From ZC4RG17 sp036259475 (lineage in GTDB: Bacteria > Actinomycetota > Acidimicrobiia > Spongiisociales > ZC4RG35): a stretch of 20,936 nucleotides of DNA. Both the position numbers and the translations under genes were made by a program. Below, in pieces: positions 1 through 7,174 of the stretch. The stretch spans positions 1 through 20,936 of the forward strand of contig DATABS010000043.1 of assembly GCA_036259475.1 (NCBI GenBank), written 5' to 3'. Under the pieces are notes generated by a model. The model did not search any database, was not told where the DNA came from, and saw only the letters and a list, made by a program, of their open reading frames with translations. How positions within the stretch are numbered: position 1 is the first letter of the stretch; each line of letters opens with the position of its first letter.

Positions 1-24
1 GTTTGCACGTCATAGCGTGCAAAC
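1..24. promoter_or_regulatory. Perfect 9-6-9 palindrome, candidate operator
   Basis: GTTTGCACG (1-9) and its exact reverse complement CGTGCAAAC (16-24) flank the 6-bp spacer TCATAG. The size and symmetry suit a dimeric regulator such as the MntR-like protein encoded just downstream. However, the site lies about 47 bp before the probable -10 box of that gene, so it could instead control a divergent gene left of the window. It could also be the stem of a terminator for an upstream gene, although no T-tract follows on the + strand. Confidence 0.5.
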
Positions 25-70
25 GGTGCGCGAGAACGATATGGCCGGGACGGTTAGGGCGGGGCGGGGG

Positions 71-76
71 TAGGAT
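71..76 (+). promoter_or_regulatory. -10 box of a probable leaderless promoter
   Basis: TAGGAT fits the actinobacterial TANNNT -10 pattern and ends 7 bp before the GTG at 84. That spacing puts the transcription start at or very near the start codon, as in leaderless actinobacterial mRNAs. No Shine-Dalgarno of normal strength lies before the GTG, and no convincing -35 box is visible in the G-rich sequence upstream. Confidence 0.45.
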
Positions 77-83
77 CCTTCCG

Positions 84-743
84 GTGACCACCACCGAGGA
101 GTACCGGACCACCTACCGGGAGTACGCCGCCGCCATCTACGAGCTGCACGAAGCCGACCTCCCCGTCATCCAGGCCCGGATTGCCGAATGGCTCGGCGTG
201 AGCCGGCCCTCGGTTTCGGAGATGGTTCACCGAATGGCCGAGGACGGGCTGATAGCCATCGACGACGAGATCCGACTCACCGATCAAGGAATGCACCTCG
301 CCGAGGTGGTCGTTCGGCGGCATCGCCTCGCCGAGCGCTTCCTCACCGAGGTCCTCGGCCTTCCCTGGGTCAAGGTCCACGAGGAGGCCGAGGTCTGGGA
401 GCACGCCATCTCCAACGACGTGGAGAAGGCCATGTGGGACAAGCTCGACAACCCGCTCACGTGCCCGCATGGCAATCCGATCCCGGGTGCCGGCTACCGC
501 CCCCCGTCGGTGGAGCCGGTTTCGCACCTGGGCGATCGAGCTGCCGAACTGGAACGCATCTCCGAGGAGCTGGAGCTCGACGACGAGATCATGGACTTTC
601 TGGACGTCAACGAGCTGCGCCCCGGGGCCAAGGTCGAGGTGGCCGCCCGCACCCCCGACGGGATAGTGACCGTCCGCGTCAACGGACGGTCTCAGGTGGG
701 CCTCAGCCCGTTCATCGCCGACCGCGTCTACGTCGCCAAGTAG
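84..743 (+). CDS. DtxR/MntR-family metal-dependent transcriptional regulator
   Basis: This 219-residue regulator is expected to bind DNA as a dimer when loaded with a divalent metal, repressing metal uptake genes. A winged helix-turn-helix occupies about residues 1-65 (IAEWLGVSRPSVSEMV). The metal-binding and dimerisation domain follows to about 135 and includes HEEAEVWEH and CPHGNPIPG. A FeoA/SH3-like domain forms the C-terminus (about 150-219). In my alignment from memory with DtxR, the Met10 and Cys102 ligand positions are Glu13 and Glu103 here, while Glu106 and His107 are kept. An all carboxylate/His site resembles MntR, so manganese is the more likely signal than iron; this is inference. 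The GTG at 84 is chosen because homologs start just before the T-E-E-Y-R region and a -10 box sits right before it. The next gene is convergent, 6 bp away. Confidence 0.88.
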   Translation: MTTTEEYRTTYREYAAAIYELHEADLPVIQARIAEWLGVSRPSVSEMVHRMAEDGLIAIDDEIRLTDQGMHLAEVVVRRHRLAERFLTEVLGLPWVKVHEEAEVWEHAISNDVEKAMWDKLDNPLTCPHGNPIPGAGYRPPSVEPVSHLGDRAAELERISEELELDDEIMDFLDVNELRPGAKVEVAARTPDGIVTVRVNGRSQVGLSPFIADRVYVAK

Positions 744-749
744 CGGGTT

Positions 750-1844
750 CTAGGATCGGAGGAGCAGGGGGATCTCCACCTCGGCCGGTTCCAGGCCGCC
801 GTGATAGCCGATGAGGCGCTTGTCGAATGAGCGCGGGAGCAGCACTCTGCCGGTGGGAGCCAGCAGGAGCCGGTCGGGAAGTCGGGCTTTGAGCTCCGAG
901 TGGTGGGGTTCCCCGCCGAGCCAGGGCAGGAATTCCTCAGCTTCCACCGGCACGGCTCGAGTCTCCCCGGCCAGGACGTCGATCGTCTCGCCCGCCCCCG
1001 AGACGTAGACACTTCGGGCGTCTCCGAAGAAGCGAAGGTCGTCGTATCGGCGGTCGCGGATCAGCAGCTTGTCGGTTGGGCCGTAATCGAGATGGCCGTG
1101 GTCGGCCGTCGCAACCAGCCCGATCGCGTCGGGGAGGCGTCGGGCGAGATCGTCCCAGATGGCCGCCGCCTCGGCCAGCGCAATCGCATAGGCCTCGCTG
1201 TCCTGGCCGCTGACATGGGCAGCGACATCGAGGTTGGGGTAATACGCCAGGACGAGGCGGCCCGGTCGGGCCAGCTGGGCGGTGGCGGTCACCAGTTCCT
1301 CGACCGACCAGGCCGGTTCGAACCGGCAGCTCCGGTAGAGCATCCGGCTGAGGGGCGAATCCATGAACGGACCGGGCTGGACCGTGATCGGCTCGACCCC
1401 GGCATCTTTCAGCCGTTCCCACAAGTTGGGTGCGGGAAGAACCGAGGCGTAGTCGTGGGCTACGGGCTTGCCCGCCGGGGTGACCCACTTCAGCACGTTG
1501 ACCGCTTCGGACACGCCCGGGAGGTGGAGGATATGGCCGATGACGCCATGGCGGCTGGGCGGGATACCCGTCACCAGGGTGGACAGCGAGGTGGTGGTCG
1601 TGGTGGGGAAGCCGGCCGTCAGGCTGCCGACGGTCGCCGTCTGGAGCGAACCGGCGGCGGGATGGTCCATCTGGGCGGATCCCAGGCCGTCGAACACGAC
1701 CAGGACATAGCCTTCCGCCCGCGGTAGGGGGCGGGTGAGGCCGGGCATCGGAGCCGTGCCGATCAGCTGAAGCTCCAGGTCAGCCACCAGGTTGACGAGT
1801 CCGGAGCCGGCATAGTCAGGGATGACACGTGCCACCCGGGGCAC
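750..1844 (-). CDS. Alkaline phosphatase superfamily phosphodiesterase/nucleotide pyrophosphatase-like
   Basis: The 364-residue protein belongs to the type I phosphodiesterase/nucleotide pyrophosphatase branch of the alkaline phosphatase superfamily, which uses two metals and a Thr or Ser nucleophile to hydrolyse phosphate esters. The metal-binding Asp lies in VVFDGLG (D52), the Thr-rich nucleophile loop FPTTTTTS at about 79-86, then NLDVAAH (D206, H210), ATADHGH (D248, H249) and GYHGG (H348). The full ligand set appears present, so it is probably active. I see no signal peptide or membrane segment, which suggests a cytosolic enzyme. The GTG at 1844 gives the longest product; no Shine-Dalgarno is visible, and the in-frame GTG three codons later is an alternative. 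It is transcribed away from the nuo operon. The substrate cannot be read from sequence. Confidence 0.82.
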   Translation of the reverse strand: MPRVARVIPDYAGSGLVNLVADLELQLIGTAPMPGLTRPLPRAEGYVLVVFDGLGSAQMDHPAAGSLQTATVGSLTAGFPTTTTTSLSTLVTGIPPSRHGVIGHILHLPGVSEAVNVLKWVTPAGKPVAHDYASVLPAPNLWERLKDAGVEPITVQPGPFMDSPLSRMLYRSCRFEPAWSVEELVTATAQLARPGRLVLAYYPNLDVAAHVSGQDSEAYAIALAEAAAIWDDLARRLPDAIGLVATADHGHLDYGPTDKLLIRDRRYDDLRFFGDARSVYVSGAGETIDVLAGETRAVPVEAEEFLPWLGGEPHHSELKARLPDRLLLAPTGRVLLPRSFDKRLIGYHGGLEPAEVEIPLLLRS

Positions 1845-1888
1845 GGTATCAGCGGGACGACGGCTCCCCGGACGGCTTTCGGGCCAAA

Positions 1889-1917
1889 TTCGCCCCTGGC
1901 CGGGCCATTCCTATACT
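1889..1917 (+). promoter_or_regulatory. Candidate promoter of the nuo operon
   Basis: A TATACT hexamer at 1912-1917 differs from the sigma-70 -10 consensus at one position. A weak -35 (TTCGCC, 1889-1894) lies 17 bp upstream. Transcription would begin near 1924, giving a leader of about 24 nt before the nuoA ATG at 1948. It is the only AT-rich promoter-like sequence in the 103-bp gap between the divergent phosphodiesterase gene and nuoA. Confidence 0.55.
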
Positions 1918-1947
1918 CGCGCCCGCCGGTCCACGACGATTGAGAAC

Positions 1948-2319
1948 ATGGAAATATCCGCCTACTTCCAGGACTATCTGACCGTCGGAGCGTTCGCCGC
2001 GCTGGGTGTGGTGCTGGTCCTCGTGATGCTCGGAGTCGCGTCGGCACTCTCGCCCTCCAACCCCACCCGGACCAAGGTCATGACCTACGAATGCGGCGTG
2101 GATCCGGTGGGTACCGGCTGGTCGCAGACGTACGTGCGCTACTACATCTTCGGATTGCTCTTCGTTCTTTTCGACGTCGAGGCGGTCTTCCTCTTCCCCT
2201 GGGCGCTCATTCCCGAGCAACTGGGCGTCTTCGGCCTCGTGGCCATCCTGCTGTTCATGTTGACGCTGATCGAAGGCCTTTTCTACGCCATAAAGAAAGG
2301 ATTGCTGCGATGGGAGTAG
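1948..2319 (+). CDS. nuoA: NADH-quinone oxidoreductase (complex I) subunit A
   Basis: This 123-residue membrane subunit of complex I lies at the junction of the peripheral and membrane arms. It has the family's three transmembrane helices: one near the N-terminus (about residues 10-32), then FGLLFVLFDVEAVFLFPWA, and a last one before the basic tail KKGLLRWE. The conserved loop YECGVDPVG contains the Cys that lies near the quinone site in homologs. The ATG at 1948 is chosen because it starts the recognisable NuoA N-terminus. The in-frame upstream extension to 1822 is Arg-rich, unlike NuoA, and would overlap the divergent gene. The Shine-Dalgarno is poor. It is first in an eleven-gene operon, and its end overlaps nuoB by 10 bp. 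Confidence 0.95.
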   Translation: MEISAYFQDYLTVGAFAALGVVLVLVMLGVASALSPSNPTRTKVMTYECGVDPVGTGWSQTYVRYYIFGLLFVLFDVEAVFLFPWALIPEQLGVFGLVAILLFMLTLIEGLFYAIKKGLLRWE

Positions 2320-2807
2320 TCCAGAGGTTCGGCGCTCCGAAGCCGGTTTCCTGGCTCCTCAACTGGTCGCGGAAGTACTCGCTGTGGCTGTTCCAGTTCG
2401 GTCTGGCGTGCTGCGCCATCGAGATGATGGCGGCTTCCGGCCCCCGCTTCGACTCCATGCGCTTCGGCATCATCCCCCTCCCGGCTTCTCCCCGTCAGGC
2501 CGATCTGATGGTCGTGGCCGGAACCGTCACCGACAAGATGGCTCCGTCCATCAAGCGGCTCTACGACCAGATGCCCGAGCCGAAGTACGTGATCTCGATG
2601 GGCTCCTGTGCCAACTGCGGCGGTCCCTACTGGGACTCGTACTCGGTCACCAAGGGCGTGGATCAAGTCATCCCGGTGGATGTCTACGTTCCGGGCTGCC
2701 CGCCCCGGCCCGAGGCGCTGCTGGAGGGGATCGTCGTCCTCCAGAAGAAGATCCAGGGCGAGGATATTCACGAGAAGTGGAACCAGCGTGACCTCCAGCC
2801 CGCCTGA
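2310..2807 (+). CDS. nuoB: Complex I subunit B, carries Fe-S cluster N2
   Basis: NuoB holds the terminal [4Fe-4S] cluster N2, which passes electrons to quinone. The 165-residue protein keeps all four expected ligands: the adjacent pair Cys34-Cys35 in ACCAIEMM, Cys100 in GSCANCGG and Cys130 in PGCPPRPEALL. Length and N-terminal motif (KPVSWLLNWSRKYSLW) fit the family. The ATG at 2310 lies inside the end of nuoA, so translation is probably coupled. The gene runs 20 bp into nuoC. Nothing looks degenerate. Confidence 0.96.
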   Translation: MGVVQRFGAPKPVSWLLNWSRKYSLWLFQFGLACCAIEMMAASGPRFDSMRFGIIPLPASPRQADLMVVAGTVTDKMAPSIKRLYDQMPEPKYVISMGSCANCGGPYWDSYSVTKGVDQVIPVDVYVPGCPPRPEALLEGIVVLQKKIQGEDIHEKWNQRDLQPA

Positions 2808-3450
2808 GGCAGAAGCGGCCGAGGAGACACAAGCCGCCGAGGAGGCAGAAGCTCCCCACCCATTGACCGGCTACGCCGATTCCGTGGCCGAAGCCGTGGG
2901 GGGAGAGGCGGTCATCACCTTCGACACGATAAAGGTGTCGGTCCCGGCCGAGCGCTGGGTGGAGGCCCTCACCGTCGCCCGCGACCAGTTCCAACTGGTG
3001 TTGTTCTCCTTTCTGTCTGCCATCGACTGGTCGAACGAGCCGGCGGTGGGTGACGCCCTCGAAGAGTCGCTCGACGAAGAGTTCTTCGAGGTCATCGCCA
3101 CGCTGGGCGATGTGACGGAGGGACGACGGGTCACCTTCTCGACGAGGATCCCGCACGACACACCGGTTCTCGACTCGGTGATCGACGTGTTCGTCGGGGC
3201 CGACTGGCACGAGCGTGAGGCGCACGAGATGTTCGGGATCGATTTCCGCGGTCATCCCGATTTGAGCCACCTCTATCTTCCGGATGGTTTCCTCGGGAAT
3301 CCGCTGCGCAAGTCGTTTCCCCTCCTCAGCCGCGAGGTCAAGCCGTGGCCGGGCAAGGTCGACGTCGAGGTCATGCCCGAGACGGAAGAGGAGGAAGGCG
3401 AGGAGGCCGCGGACGAGGAGAGTGCCGATACGTCCGGGGAGGAAGCGTGA
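2788..3450 (+). CDS. nuoC: Complex I subunit C (30 kDa-type)
   Basis: NuoC is a soluble scaffold subunit of the peripheral arm that packs on NuoD. The family signature HEREAHEMFGIDFRGHPDL, followed by YLPDGFLGNPLRKSFPL, lies in the C-terminal half. The 220-residue product starts at the GTG 2788, preceded by GAGAAG at 2772-2777 and overlapping nuoB by 20 bp. The open frame further upstream is Arg-rich shadow sequence. Two low-complexity acidic tracts stand out: the first 25 residues are rich in Glu and Ala, and the last 25 or so (after the P-W-P-G-K-V-D-V-E-V region) are mostly Glu, Asp and Ala. The core domain between them is ordinary. The stop overlaps the nuoD start. Confidence 0.94.
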   Translation: MTSSPPEAEAAEETQAAEEAEAPHPLTGYADSVAEAVGGEAVITFDTIKVSVPAERWVEALTVARDQFQLVLFSFLSAIDWSNEPAVGDALEESLDEEFFEVIATLGDVTEGRRVTFSTRIPHDTPVLDSVIDVFVGADWHEREAHEMFGIDFRGHPDLSHLYLPDGFLGNPLRKSFPLLSREVKPWPGKVDVEVMPETEEEEGEEAADEESADTSGEEA

Positions 3451-4637
3451 CGCTCGACCAGGATCTGGTCCGCCACCTCTCCGAAGTGTCGGTGTCTGTC
3501 GAGCTCGAGACTCCGGAGATGACACTCAACATCGGGCCCCAGCATCCCTCCACTCACGGAGTGTTGCGGCTGGTGGCTCGCGTCGACGGGGAGCGGGCCT
3601 ACGACGTCCGGCCGGTCATCGGCTACATGCATCGGGGCTACGAGAAGCTGGCCGAGGTGCGCAACTACCCCCAGATCACGACGATCGTCAACCGCATCGA
3701 CTGGGTGGCGGGCTACGCCAACGAGATACCCTTCATCACCGCGGCCGAGAAGCTGATGGAGCTGGAGGTTCCGGCGCGAGCGCTTTGGATCCGCACCATC
3801 CTCACGGAGATGGCCCGGATGGCCTCCCACCTGATCTTCATGGCGTCGTATCCCTTGGAGCTCGGCGCCCAGACTCCGCTTTTCTTCGCCCTCCGTGAGC
3901 GCGAGCGTGTCCTCGATCTGCTGGAGGGAGTCACCGGAGGCCGATTCCACCCCAACTTCAATCGGATCGGTGGTGTCAAGCCCGCCTACGGAGCCGGCTC
4001 TCAGACCCGCAAGTTGGTCCAAGACCTGCCCAAGACTTTCTACGACGAGACCCGCGTGGCGATGGAGAACGTCCACGAGGTCTGCGATCAGCTCGAGGAC
4101 CTGGTGGCAGGCAACGAGATCATCCTCGCCCGTACCCGCGGGGTTGGCGTCCTACCGCCCGAGGTGGCCGTTGCCTACGGAGTCACCGGCCCCAACCTGC
4201 GGGCATCGGGGGTGCCCTTCGACCTCCGCAAGGTCGAGAACTACCTGCCCTACGATCAGTTCGAATTCGACGTGATCTCTGCTCAGAACGGAGACAGCTG
4301 GGATCGTTGGTGGGTGCGGCTCGAGGAGATCCGCCAGTCGGCCCGGATCGTGATCCAGGCGATCGATTCCATCCCCTCCGGTCCGATCCAGGCCAAGGTG
4401 CCCAAGGTCATAAAGGTCCCTCGCGGCGAAACCTACGTTCGCGCCGAGAACCCGAAGGGAGAAATGGGGTATTACCTGGTGTCCGACGGCGGCCAGGGCC
4501 CGTACCGCCTCAAGATCCGATCGGCATCCTTCTCCAACATCTCGATCCTGCCCTGGATCCTCGAGGGAATCCTGGTCCCAGACATCATCGCCATCATGGG
4601 ATCGCTCGATTTCGTCCTTGGAGACGTTGATCGCTGA
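3447..4637 (+). CDS. nuoD: Complex I subunit D (49 kDa-type, quinone site)
   Basis: NuoD forms the quinone-reducing pocket together with NuoB. The 396-residue protein has GPQHPSTHG with His37 at the position of Thermus Nqo4 His38. GYMHRGYEKLAE and GGRFHPNFNRIGG follow, and it ends in GSLDFVLGDVDR, the usual C-terminus. The position matching the quinone-headgroup Tyr (Thermus Tyr87) appears to be Trp86, in NRIDW. From memory, other actinobacterial NuoD proteins also have Asp-Trp here. The GTG at 3447 overlaps the nuoC stop by 4 bp, with GGGGAGGA just upstream. In most operons nuoE, nuoF and nuoG would follow; here a repeat element follows and then nuoH. Confidence 0.96.
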   Translation: MTLDQDLVRHLSEVSVSVELETPEMTLNIGPQHPSTHGVLRLVARVDGERAYDVRPVIGYMHRGYEKLAEVRNYPQITTIVNRIDWVAGYANEIPFITAAEKLMELEVPARALWIRTILTEMARMASHLIFMASYPLELGAQTPLFFALRERERVLDLLEGVTGGRFHPNFNRIGGVKPAYGAGSQTRKLVQDLPKTFYDETRVAMENVHEVCDQLEDLVAGNEIILARTRGVGVLPPEVAVAYGVTGPNLRASGVPFDLRKVENYLPYDQFEFDVISAQNGDSWDRWWVRLEEIRQSARIVIQAIDSIPSGPIQAKVPKVIKVPRGETYVRAENPKGEMGYYLVSDGGQGPYRLKIRSASFSNISILPWILEGILVPDIIAIMGSLDFVLGDVDR

Positions 4638-4648
4638 TGTTGATCACT

Positions 4649-4845
4649 GGTACTAGGTGCTGGGTGGTAAGTGGTAGGTCCCTACTCGGTGTTTGGGATC
4701 GTCCTCTGAGTCGAACGTCTACTGGCGCGACGAGCGGTTTTTCGTATGTGACTGACCGGGTCGTGCGCGGGACCAGTGGAGAAGAAGACCGCCCTGCCGT
4801 TCGCCGCCCGACCTATCACCTACCACTTACCACCTACCACCCCCA
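4649..4845. repeat. Intergenic element 1: inverted arrays of 7-bp units (nuoD/nuoH gap)
   Basis: The left array runs in exact 7-bp register: GGTACTA, GGTGCTG, GGTGGTA, AGTGGTA (4649-4676). The right array also has 7-bp register: ACCTATC, ACCTACC, ACTTACC, ACCTACC (4811-4838). Positions 4663-4679 are the exact reverse complement of 4818-4834 (17 bp), so the transcript could pair across a loop of about 138 nt. The core carries AGAAGAAGA (4780-4788), then CGTTCGCCGCC (4798-4808), landmarks shared with the elements at 6378 and 7498. The element fills most of the gap where nuoEFG would normally lie. No plausible protein is encoded. A Shine-Dalgarno for nuoH (GAGAGG, 4850-4855) comes just after it. 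Confidence 0.85.
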
Positions 4846-4863
4846 CGACGAGAGGTGGGCGAG

Positions 4864-5871
4864 GTGACCGAGATCATCGCGGACTTGATGAGCAACTTCT
4901 GGCTGGGGCTAGGGATCAAACTGCTGATCGTCGCCGGGCTCATCCCAGTTGTCGGCATGATCATCGGCTTCGCCGAGATGAAGCTGTCGGCCAAGATGCA
5001 GAACCGGGTCGGGCCCTACTACGCCGGCGGCCGCTGGGGCTGGGCCCAGCTGATCGCCGACGGCGTCAAGTTCTTCCAGAAGGAAGACATCATCCCCGAG
5101 AACGCCGACCGTCCGGTCTTCAAATTCGCCCCGGCGCTCGTCCTGGCCGCCACCGTCGCCCTCATCGTCGTGATACCTTTCGGACCCAACGTCGCCTTCC
5201 GCAACCTCGACCTGGGCCTCTTCTACGCCCTCGCCATCTCCTCCCTGTCGACCATCGGGGTGCTGGTGGCGGGCTGGTCGTCGGGCAACAAGTACTCGCT
5301 GATCGGTGGGCTGCGGGCCGCCGGCCAGCTGATCGCCTACGAGTTGCCGCTCGTTCTCTCGGTCGTCGGCGTGGTGGTGATGGCGGGCACGATGAACCTC
5401 AGTGAGATCGTCGAGTCCCAGATCGCGTTCGGCATCCCTTACGTCGTGCCTCAGTTCCTCGCGTTCCTCATCTTCATGACAGCCGCCCTCGCCGAGCTGT
5501 CACGCATCCCCTTCGACATGCCGGTGGCCGAGTCGGAGCTGGTGATGGGCTACCTCACCGAGTACACAGGGTTCCGGTTCCTGTTCTTCTTCCTGGCCGA
5601 GTTCGCCAACATGTTCACGATGTCGGCGATCGCCGCCACCATCTTCCTCGGCGGCTACCACCTGCCCGGGCTGTCCACCGACCAGCTGACCCTCCTTGGA
5701 CCGCTGATCCTGGTCGGCAAGGCGTTCTTCCTCGTCTTCATGATGCTGTGGTTCCGCTGGACGTTCCCCCGATTCCGCGAGGACCAGCTCCAGTCCATCG
5801 CCTGGAAGGTGCTGGTCCCCTTGGCTCTCGCCAACATCGCTGTCACGGCAATTCTCAAGGTGGTGATCTGA
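4864..5871 (+). CDS. nuoH: Complex I subunit H (membrane anchor of the quinone cavity)
   Basis: NuoH joins the peripheral arm to the membrane arm and lines the quinone tunnel. The 335-residue, multi-pass protein shows the family signatures AEMKLSAKMQNRVGPYYAGG, then WGWAQLIADGVKFFQKED near the N-terminus. ELSRIPFDMPVAESELVMGY and TEYTGFRF follow in the middle. The GTG at 4864 is preferred because GAGAGG (4850-4855) lies 8 bp before it. An in-frame GTG at 4855 would add three residues but has no ribosome-binding site. The stop overlaps the nuoI ATG by one base. The gene follows the first repeat element rather than nuoG. Confidence 0.95.
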   Translation: MTEIIADLMSNFWLGLGIKLLIVAGLIPVVGMIIGFAEMKLSAKMQNRVGPYYAGGRWGWAQLIADGVKFFQKEDIIPENADRPVFKFAPALVLAATVALIVVIPFGPNVAFRNLDLGLFYALAISSLSTIGVLVAGWSSGNKYSLIGGLRAAGQLIAYELPLVLSVVGVVVMAGTMNLSEIVESQIAFGIPYVVPQFLAFLIFMTAALAELSRIPFDMPVAESELVMGYLTEYTGFRFLFFFLAEFANMFTMSAIAATIFLGGYHLPGLSTDQLTLLGPLILVGKAFFLVFMMLWFRWTFPRFREDQLQSIAWKVLVPLALANIAVTAILKVVI

Positions 5872-6362
5872 TGACGACCCGCACGTTCCCCGGCTACGGG
5901 CTGTGGAAGGGGATGTGGGTGACCCTGTCGACCATGTTCAAGACGATCTTCCTCCCGGGCAAGCACCTCAAGACCGTCATGTATCCGGACGTCAAGGAAA
6001 CCCTCGTTCCCCGGGCCCGCGGTGTGATCGCGCTCGACCAGGAGGCTTGCACGGTCTGCATGCTGTGCGCCCGCAACTGTCCGGACTGGTGCATCTACAT
6101 CGAGGGCCACAAGGTGGAGGTCCCGCCCGACAAACCGGGCGGCCGGGTCAAGATCCGCAACAAGCTCGACCGGTTTGACATCGATTACGCCCTCTGCATG
6201 TATTGCGGCATCTGCGTCGAGGTCTGCCCCTTCGACGCCCTGTTCTGGAGTCCCGAGTACGAGTACTCCGAGTACGAGATGGGGAACCTGATGCACGACA
6301 TGGACAAGCTGCAGGACGTATGGCTCCCCACCGTGCCGGAACCGCCGGAGCTCGCCCAGTGA
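5871..6362 (+). CDS. nuoI: Complex I subunit I (2x[4Fe-4S] ferredoxin-type)
   Basis: NuoI carries clusters N6a and N6b and relays electrons toward N2 in NuoB. The 163-residue protein has two complete CxxCxxCxxxC motifs: Cys60, 63, 66, 70 and Cys109, 112, 115, 119, both ending in C-P. The N-terminal amphipathic stretch (GLWKGMWVTLSTMFKTIF) matches the membrane-surface anchor of the family. The C-terminus is acidic and Tyr-rich (EYEYSEYEMG). The ATG at 5871 overlaps the nuoH stop. With nuoEFG missing from this operon, NuoI is the most exposed Fe-S subunit and the likely docking site for another electron donor, which is inference. A second repeat element begins 16 bp after the stop. Confidence 0.96.
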   Translation: MTTRTFPGYGLWKGMWVTLSTMFKTIFLPGKHLKTVMYPDVKETLVPRARGVIALDQEACTVCMLCARNCPDWCIYIEGHKVEVPPDKPGGRVKIRNKLDRFDIDYALCMYCGICVEVCPFDALFWSPEYEYSEYEMGNLMHDMDKLQDVWLPTVPEPPELAQ

Positions 6363-6377
6363 CCCGCTCCGCTCGTC

Positions 6378-6566
6378 GTGGTGGGTGGTACGTGATAGCT
6401 GGTAGGTCACGCCTCTCGCCGCACCGCCGTTCTCTTCTCAGCACGTCCGTCGAGGCAGCTCCCGATCTCAGGACGCGTGGAGCTGGAGGCGCATTCGCCG
6501 CAGAAGAAGATCACCGTTCGACGCCAGACGTCACCTACTACTCACCACTTACCACTTACTACGCCC
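6378..6566. repeat. Intergenic element 2: inverted arrays of 7-bp units (nuoI/nuoJ gap)
   Basis: The left array is GTGGTGG, GTGGTAC, GTGATAG, CTGGTAG (6378-6405). The right array is CACCTAC, TACTCAC, CACTTAC, CACTTAC (6532-6559). The two are imperfectly complementary, about 21 of 30 positions. The core shares CGCCTCTCGC (6410-6419) and CGCAGAAGAAGATC (6499-6512) exactly with the element at 7498. CGTCCGTCGAGGC (6444-6456) and CGTTCGACGCC (6515-6525) also have close counterparts there. A strong Shine-Dalgarno for nuoJ (AAGGAGG, 6570-6576) follows the right array. No protein is likely encoded. Confidence 0.85.
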
Positions 6567-6582
6567 TTGAAGGAGGCGGTTG

Positions 6583-7134
6583 GTGACGTTTGTGGATTGG
6601 GTCGCGGAGCCCGTCAATTGGGCTTTTCTCCTCATCGGGGTGGGGATGTTGGGTGCTGCCTTCCGGGTCGTCACGTCCCAGAACATCGTCCACGCCGCCC
6701 TCTACCTCGTGGCCGCACTGGGCGGCGCGGCGGCGATGTTCGTTCTGTTGTCGGCGGAGTTCGTCGCCCTCGTCGTCGTCCTCGTCTACATCGGAGCTGT
6801 GATCGTGCTGTTCCTGTTCGGCGTCATGATCACCCGCGCTCCCACGGGCCTCGATGTGGCGCTCGACAACGATCGCAAGATTCCCGCCGCCCTCGTTGCG
6901 CTCGTCCTGTTCGGGGTCATGTCCTTCACTTCGCTGACCGCCTTCCAGGCGACTCCGGTGGCCGAGGTGGGTACTCCTACCTCCACGGCCACTCTGGCGG
7001 AAGGGTTCATCGGGCGCTTCGTGGTCCCCTTCGAGGTCGTCGGCTTCATCCTCCTCGCCGCCCTCGTCGGCGGAGTCACCCTCGCCCGCCGCGACTTGAC
7101 ACCGCTGGAAGAAGAACAGCGGAGGTCTGTGTGA
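6583..7134 (+). CDS. nuoJ: Complex I subunit J
   Basis: NuoJ is a small membrane subunit beside NuoA and NuoK; a helix of this subunit changes conformation during turnover in homologs. The 183-residue product has five hydrophobic segments, including VALVVVLVYIGAVIVLFLFGVMI, the conserved NuoJ helix with its Tyr-Ile-Gly motif (given here as key residues only). After a loop comes a last helix near residues 145-165 and a charged tail. The GTG at 6583 is preferred: AAGGAGG (6570-6576) lies 6 bp upstream, whereas the in-frame TTG at 6580 would be only 3 bp away. The gap to nuoK is 40 bp. Confidence 0.94.
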   Translation: MTFVDWVAEPVNWAFLLIGVGMLGAAFRVVTSQNIVHAALYLVAALGGAAAMFVLLSAEFVALVVVLVYIGAVIVLFLFGVMITRAPTGLDVALDNDRKIPAALVALVLFGVMSFTSLTAFQATPVAEVGTPTSTATLAEGFIGRFVVPFEVVGFILLAALVGGVTLARRDLTPLEEEQRRSV

Positions 7135-7174
7135 CTCGCCTACGTCAGCTTCCGACTGATGCCGGAGGCACAAA

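Noticed and set aside
4637..4867. Short open frame through the nuoD/nuoH gap, considered as a nuoE remnant
   Set aside because: It is read through the 7-bp-unit arrays and shows no NuoE, NuoF or NuoG motif such as a Cys cluster or nucleotide-binding glycine loop.
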